A stretch of 8,969 nt of DNA from JAUVIB01 sp964424545 (GTDB lineage Bacteria > Calditrichota > Calditrichia > Calditrichales > Calditrichaceae): positions 1-8,969 of the forward strand of contig CAYRJN010000156.1 in assembly GCA_964424545.1 (NCBI GenBank). The letters run 5' to 3'. Below the pieces are notes generated by a model, which was given only the letters and a program-made list of their open reading frames with translations, was not told where the DNA came from and did no database searches. Below, piece after piece: positions 1 to 6,100 of the stretch; position 1 is the first letter of the stretch, and each line of letters opens with the position of its first letter. The translations under genes were made by a program, and so were the position numbers.

Positions 1-140
1 TACAGAATTTTCAATTACTTATCATCTTTTTTTTTACCGACTAAGTAGAATTATATTATCGATTCACTGCTCATTTATCTATATCCTTTTATTTAGGATG
101 TTAATAATCCTATTTTCCAATAAAGCCGCCCTTAAATCCG
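1..140. other. AT-rich intergenic stretch downstream of the giant gene
   Basis: No reading frame of useful length with a ribosome-binding site is visible on either strand. It holds a run of nine T (27-35 on the plus strand) without a GC-rich stem before it. It also holds a 6-bp inverted repeat, TAGGAT (94-99) and ATCCTA (107-112), with a 7-base loop. On the minus strand this repeat is followed by A-rich sequence, not T, so it is not a normal terminator for the giant gene. No intrinsic terminator can be called. Confidence 0.6.
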
Positions 141-3100
141 TTAAAAATGTTTATTGGTATTTATCATCGGCATATTCGTTTGAATTTGGTTTCCGATATT
201 CGGCGTTTGAACGGTCATAACATGATTAAAGTTTTGCGGTTTTTTACTTATTGTTAAAACCGAAGAACGTAAATTAGCTCTGTTAACAATTACCAATTTT
301 ATCGTAACCGTTTGGCTTCCGGAATATGTACCGGGAAACGATATAGTTGACGCATGGGTAGAAAATGCATGATCAACGGAATATACTTTCGTTACCGATT
401 TTTTAGAATTAGTCAGATTATTTACTTTAATAGAAGCCTTGATGCCGTATAATCCGGATTCGTTATCGCCGAAATTGAACAGGCTGAGAGAAATTGTATG
501 TTCGCTCGTGTTATAATAAGGCGTAACAAGCGGTAACGAAGGCGTTGAGTTATCGATAAGAATAGCTTTAGATCTTACCGAAGGGCCATGCTTATTATCA
601 CCGTTAAGCGCCCGTAATGTTACATATACCGTGTGCCCGTTGGGAATAGATAAACCGGAAAGCTCGATTCTTTTGTGTGACGGACTCAAATAGTTATATG
701 TATAGGTATTATTCCAAAGAGCCATATTTATAAAGAGATTGCTCGGAAAATTTTGTTTGCCTATCTCAGCTTTACTGTCAAAGACACGCACTCCGTTTCG
801 AGTCCAATTTTTAATATCGCTACCGCCAGGCGTACTGCCTAATTTGTATTCATAAGCGGATATGCCGGTTTCCTTATCTTCTGCAGGCACAAGTCCGAGG
901 ATAATGCTATTAGAAGACGCTGTATAGAACGGCTCGTTTTGCGGGTTTACGCCGTAAGTGATTTGCGGCGCCGAAGGTTCGGTCGGGTCGGCCGGGCGAA
1001 TCGGAATAGTGGTTACGGTGTTGCCAAGTAAACCGGCGCGATTTATAGCGCGGATATGAACATAAAAATTATGTTTAAACGTTAAGGGTTCGCCGATCAG
1101 TTTGATTGTAGTTAAAGGATGTCCGCTATCATCTAATCCGAGCAAACGCCAACCGTTATTGGGATTCATATCTTCGGCCGAAGAGGTAACCTTAAAAACA
1201 TATTGCTCTATTCCGGATTCAGGGTCGTCTGCCGGCGTGAATTGCACAAGAATGCCGGGCAGCAACGGTTGCTCAGAATAAAATTGTCCTGTAAATAGGA
1301 AACTTCCGATTACGGGGAACATACTGTTGTTTTGCTGCTCCGAATTATTTTCGGAATTATCAGACGGAATAATAAAGGAGTAATTACCGGATGAATTTTG
1401 ATATTGAATTTCATTGGAAGAATTATACATTGTGATAGAATTGGCGAGCGTGTAGGTTTCATTTTGTTTTTTTGGCAAAGTATACGTTCTTGTTATATGA
1501 ACTGTACCGGGCGCCGTTGTATCAATTTTTACCGGCCGCGAAACACGCGGGCTGCTCCACATGCCGACGCTGTTTTTAACCTTTACAAAAACATAATAAC
1601 GTTGATTGTGCTGCAAGTGTAGTCCTAAGATATTAAAGGTATTCCGAGCGCCTAAGGTGTACCATTTTATATTATTCTGACCAGATAAGGAATTGCGGTT
1701 GCTAATGGTATAGGCATATTCCATAACATCCGATTCGGCGTCTACCGCTTTCACCTTGATTTTCATTATACGATCAACACTGTATTGATAAGAGGGCACG
1801 GATATTTCTTGAACAATAGGCGGTGTACTATCATCCATCATATTTTGACTGCCCGTATATTGATTGTTTACGGTGCCGTCGAATCGTAATGAAAAATTAG
1901 CAATTCTGCGGTTTACATAACCGCTGGTAGAACGAGCCCTGATTTTTAAACTATACTCAGCTTGTTGTTGATCGGGAGTTTGCGGTATAAAATACGAGAA
2001 CAGATGTTTTAAATTACCGATCATTTTATATTTATTAGAATAAACGCCACCGTTTGTTTGCAAGCTTGTATATAACATATCCGAAAATTGTAGGGTCGAT
2101 GTTGTTGCGGTGGAATGATCCATTGAAAACATTAAATTACCCTGTGAAGTGTTACCCGAGGTTTGAACGCCACCGTTATTTGTCGGTTGATGATTACTAT
2201 TTCCCGTAGGCGCCGGTATATTTGGAGCGATGGCATAGCTATAATTTGCGATACCGGCAGGATGTGTCGCCGAATAGCTGGCGTAAATGTGGGCCGTTTT
2301 ATTATCATTATAAGTGTGTACGGAAATATTTTCAATCTTCGGCGAGGTAAGCTGAAGCGCAAGACGATCATGGATAACTTTTACATCGGGAAATAATTCA
2401 GCAAGATAATCCGGACCAATTTTAATTTTAACGGGTTGATGTTGAGAAGTAAATTTACCAATACCGTAAACTCCGTCGGCAGCCTTAAAAGAGCCAGCCT
2501 GCGCTTGAATATTTCCAATACCTTGAATTTGCGTACCGTTCAAAGCGCTAAAGCCGCCGCCGGCCGTAAAACTGTTATTTGCCATTGTTTGCGCATAACC
2601 GGGCAAAAGATTGGCGTCAATATAAGATTTCAAGGCTACGCCGCCGCTGCCGCTTTCCGTAACAACAATCTGATTTTCAGGGGCAGATCCTAATTGCCAA
2701 TAAAGATAACGATCGCAAAGGTCGTATAAAGCTTGCGCATAGGCGATTCGCGTGTCATAAATTTTATCTATAACCGCCGTAATTTGTTCATGACGCGTCT
2801 CTATTTCACCGACTTGCTCATTTCGATTGGCAATATTGGCCGCAACGGAAGAATCCAACTGAGAAGCCAAGGTTTCTACGCCGCTGCGGGGAATTTCTAT
2901 CCATAAATTCACACCTAAATTAACGACAACCTGACGAAGGTTATCTATATTTGTTATCTGGTTAATATTGGCTTCGAGATTTTGATATAATCCGTCCGCT
3001 TTATCGGGAGCGCCTGTAAATGTAATATCGGCCAATTGACGCGCTCGACCTTTTGCAAGGTTCTTTAACGTTTCTATTTCATTGATACGATTGGCTTTAT

Positions 3101-6100
3101 TATGTATAAAAGCCGATAAAACGGCGGCCTTGTTTTGAATAACGGAAACACGTCCGGCTGACCAATTATGTAAATCATATAAATATTGATGATTTTTCCA
3201 AAAATATTTCTCCAGTTTTTCATGAGCAGTCATATATTGTTCGCCTAATTTTGCTACGTTGTTAACGCCGGTATCATTATTAAGGACGCCGTCGATTTGC
3301 GATAAGTATATATTTAAAGCAATAATACGAGCATAAATTTGTTGCAAAATGCGCTGGCGGGTTTCTTCCATACGCGCGGCGCGATCTTTATGTTCGTTTA
3401 CTTTTTCGTCGTCGATTTCAAGTTGCGGAGCTACGCTGAAACTTTGATGTTCTTTGCCTTGCGCATCGGTGTAGGTGGTCACTTCAACGGAATCGGAAAA
3501 AGTAATAATCGGCGAATCCATTTCGTAAGCGCCTTCCATTTCATCAACGGGCGGTAAATTTTGCATACTGCGATCCAATTGCTGCCCAACGCTTTGCGCT
3601 ATGGCTTCCGCTGAATTCAAAGCCGCTTTTTCTTGTGATAATAATGTGGATAATTGATTGGATATTTGGCGCATATTAACGGGAATCGCGACATCTTGAG
3701 AAGCATAAGTCGCCAGCAGCGTGGCTTCGTTGCTGTTTAAGCCGCCGTTGTTTTGTTCCATATTTATCCAGTTGTTCATGGTTTGAGTTGGATTACCTGA
3801 ATAAAGATTCATTCCGGCCAGTTCAACCTGTTGTTCATTTAAAACGGTGCTTTCTACAAGCTGCTTTTCCATATCGCTTTCCGCTTGCTTAGCCTCATTT
3901 TCCATTTCATCGGCCATATTTTCGGCTTCGTTTATCTTTTCCTGCATTTCGGGATCGGAGCCGAAACCTCCGTCAAATTTAGGTGAAACATTACTTACTT
4001 TAACCCAAATGGAACCGTCCCAACATTTTGCGCCCCAGCATACGCAAACTTCTCCTGACGCTTCGCCATACAGGACAAAATGGTCGGTTACTATTAATAT
4101 GGCTTTAACGTCGTCACTAATAGAAGCGAGCCCCATAAGAACTTCCGCTTTGAGACCGTATGTAAAATAGGCGCCGAATTCACGGGGTCCTTCGTATTTC
4201 ATCCAAATTGTTCCGGATACGGTGCTGTTAACGCTAACGATCCAAAAGTCGAAACCGGATTTGTTAGTTGCTTGAAACATAAAGCCTGGATTTCCGATAA
4301 AAAATTTACTATCGGCGTTTAAGAACTTGGAATTGATTATTTCGGCATGCATTTTGCCCTTAACATACCATTGATCTTCGGCAATTTTAAATTGCATTTG
4401 CCCGTTTCCTTTTATAACGCCGAGTTTTGCTTTGGCAAATATCATTCCGTCGATGTAAAACTGGTCGAAACGAGCCGCTAATGTAAATCCGCCGGTCAAT
4501 TTGTCATTCATATTCATCAGCATAACCTTTCCGGCAAGACTGATATATTGATCGGTAAGGGTAATCATCGCGCTGCCGCTTACCACCGTTTTGTCCATAA
4601 TGGTAATGCCGGCATATAACAGAGCGGCAAATTTTGCTTCGCCGTTATTTAGTTTCGGTAAGTTATTAATAATTTCAGCGTCTTTTAAATCGGTTTTACT
4701 GTAAACCAAATCCAAATATTCCTGTTTGGGATTATAAAAGAAACCGCCTCCGAGACGAGCCAGGGAAATTCCTGGATATAGAACGATACCGGGCCCTGGC
4801 AATTCGGCTGCTGCAAATATTCCGAAACGTAATTTACCGTTTATATTTTCAAACACACCGATCGTGGTTAAACCTATATTAGGTTGAACCACCATCTGAC
4901 CGGCTGCTAAAAAGCGCATACCGCCTTCAACGGTAAGATACTGCATATCCAAAGAAGCGGTTACAACATCTTGTATGCTTAAATGTAAATTATTGATTAT
5001 GATATTGGGATGATTGTCAATTGTAAACAGCAAAAATCGATCGACGCCGCCGGAAAAGGCGTCTCCGATAGACATGGAAACGCCGAATTCGACATATCGA
5101 TCGGCATGAATAGTTTGATCACTTTTAGAACCGCTGCTATTTGAGCTTGGCATACTTCCGGATTGATAGGTGATATCGCCGCCGTTTGCTTCATACTTGA
5201 AGCTCTGGATTGAAAGCGAGAAAATATCCGCGATGGTAAGAGAACCGCTTGTTATTGACGCGGCTAAATTGGGCATGCCGCCCTCTTTGGTAATTTGTAA
5301 GTTTTCAAAACGAACGGTGCTGGTAACCGATGAGATATTTAAAGAAACATCGCCGGATATATCCAATCCGAAATCGGAGCCGGATATGGAGGTTAAATTA
5401 GTCAATTTAAAACCGACAACATCCAAATTAAACTGCGGTTGACCGACAAGCTTAAAATTACCGAAATTAACGTCGCCGTTAAAAGTGAGCTGAATTCCCG
5501 GGTGCACAACGCCGCCCTGCAAATACCCCACTTGAATATATTCCGGTGTGGCGCTTTCATTGTTTAACCAAACATCGCCGTTAATTTGCACTTTGGAACT
5601 TTGAATATGTTCGAGATCAAGGTCCAAATTCATGTATACAAGGTCGATACTGCCTTTCCAGAATGTCCATTCTGTTTGGTCATTGTTGCCCAATCCGTGT
5701 TGCTCGTTTAACAGAACAACGGTTCCGCCGCCGCTAACGTGTCCGTCGGCCGAAATCATAAAGCGTATGGTGCTTGGCGTTTGATTAAGCGGCTGCGGGG
5801 GCGTTACGAGAAAAGCGGCCTGCAACGAATCGTTCTTAAATTCCAGCGTTTGTAAGGATAATTTATCCTGAATAATATCAATCGGCTGAGAGATTAAGCT
5901 GGCTTGAGCGATGGAAAAGCTACCGTCGCTGCCGATTTTTAACCCGCTGAAAGAGCTGGTGTTATCCATAAAATGTATTTGTCCGCCCAAATTTACGCCG
6001 AATACTTTTCCTGAATTTTTCGATTCATAGAAAAAGCCCAATTGATTGATATCGAACTGCATCGTGAAAAGATTAAAATGCATAAAATCGGACGGATTAT

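Larger units (their letters stand above)
237..2429 (-). other. Array of about five Ig/fibronectin-III-like domains (residues 2165-2895)
   Basis: Two paired signatures recur. The first is Asp-x-Glu-Ser/Thr-Gly/Asp-hydrophobic, usually followed by an aromatic-x-aromatic strand: DAESDVMEYAYTIS (2394), DPESGIEQYVFKVT (2566), DKETGISAYEYKLG (2682) and DNESGLYGIKASIK (2819). A degenerate copy, HPAGIANYSYAIA, begins at 2220. The second is a strand with Asn before a Gly/Ala turn: YVFVKVKNSVG, YVHIRAINRAG, YVTLRALNG and TIKLVIVNRAN. Domain junctions carry DSTPP, DTTAP, DPTEPSAP and DNSTPS. This is the usual layout of bacterial extracellular Ig/FN3-like repeats, which mostly act as spacers or adhesive modules. 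Domain lengths vary because of Asn-rich insertions. Confidence 0.7.
3957..5096 (-). other. Gly- and aromatic-rich second beta region (residues 1276-1655)
   Basis: The composition shifts after the Ser-rich linker to more Phe, Tyr, Trp, Met and Gly. A hydrophobic glycine-rich segment includes ELPGPGIVLYPG (1373-1384) and LGGGFFYNP (1390-1398). After it come short amphipathic strands in a roughly 30-residue hairpin rhythm. The region closes with the Cys cluster at 1626-1633 and several Trp. The alternation is that of a barrel or sheet stack rather than of membrane helices. I cannot name the fold. The segment around LGGGFFYN vaguely recalls DUF6603-type proteins, but this is unverified. Confidence 0.6.

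Noticed and set aside
27..35. T9 run as the tail of an intrinsic terminator for a plus-strand gene
   Set aside because: There is no GC-rich hairpin before it and no plus-strand gene in view.
48..62. TATAAT-like sequence on the minus strand as a promoter for the next gene to the left
   Set aside because: The region is AT-rich enough to give such hexamers by chance. No matching upstream element or downstream gene start is visible in the window.
94..112. Inverted repeat TAGGAT/ATCCTA as a terminator for the giant gene
   Set aside because: The stem is only 6 bp and AT-rich, and on the minus strand it is followed by A-rich sequence rather than a T run. The TTTT that follows lies on the plus strand, where no gene ends.
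2132..2371. A 79-residue minus-strand frame in another phase
   Set aside because: It overlaps the giant gene entirely and has a biased, Arg/Ile-rich composition. It is a shadow frame.
3847..4170. A 107-residue plus-strand frame with a hydrophobic, signal-peptide-like start
   Set aside because: It is antisense to the helical region and the Cys cluster. Its Ser/Phe-rich start is the reverse reading of Glu/Lys/Ala codons in the acidic helix. I see no ribosome-binding site.
4759..4860. Hydrophobic Gly/Ala/Leu segment at residues 1355-1388 as a transmembrane helix
   Set aside because: It is broken by several Pro, Gly and charged residues (ELPGPG) and matches the alternating beta pattern around it better than a membrane helix.
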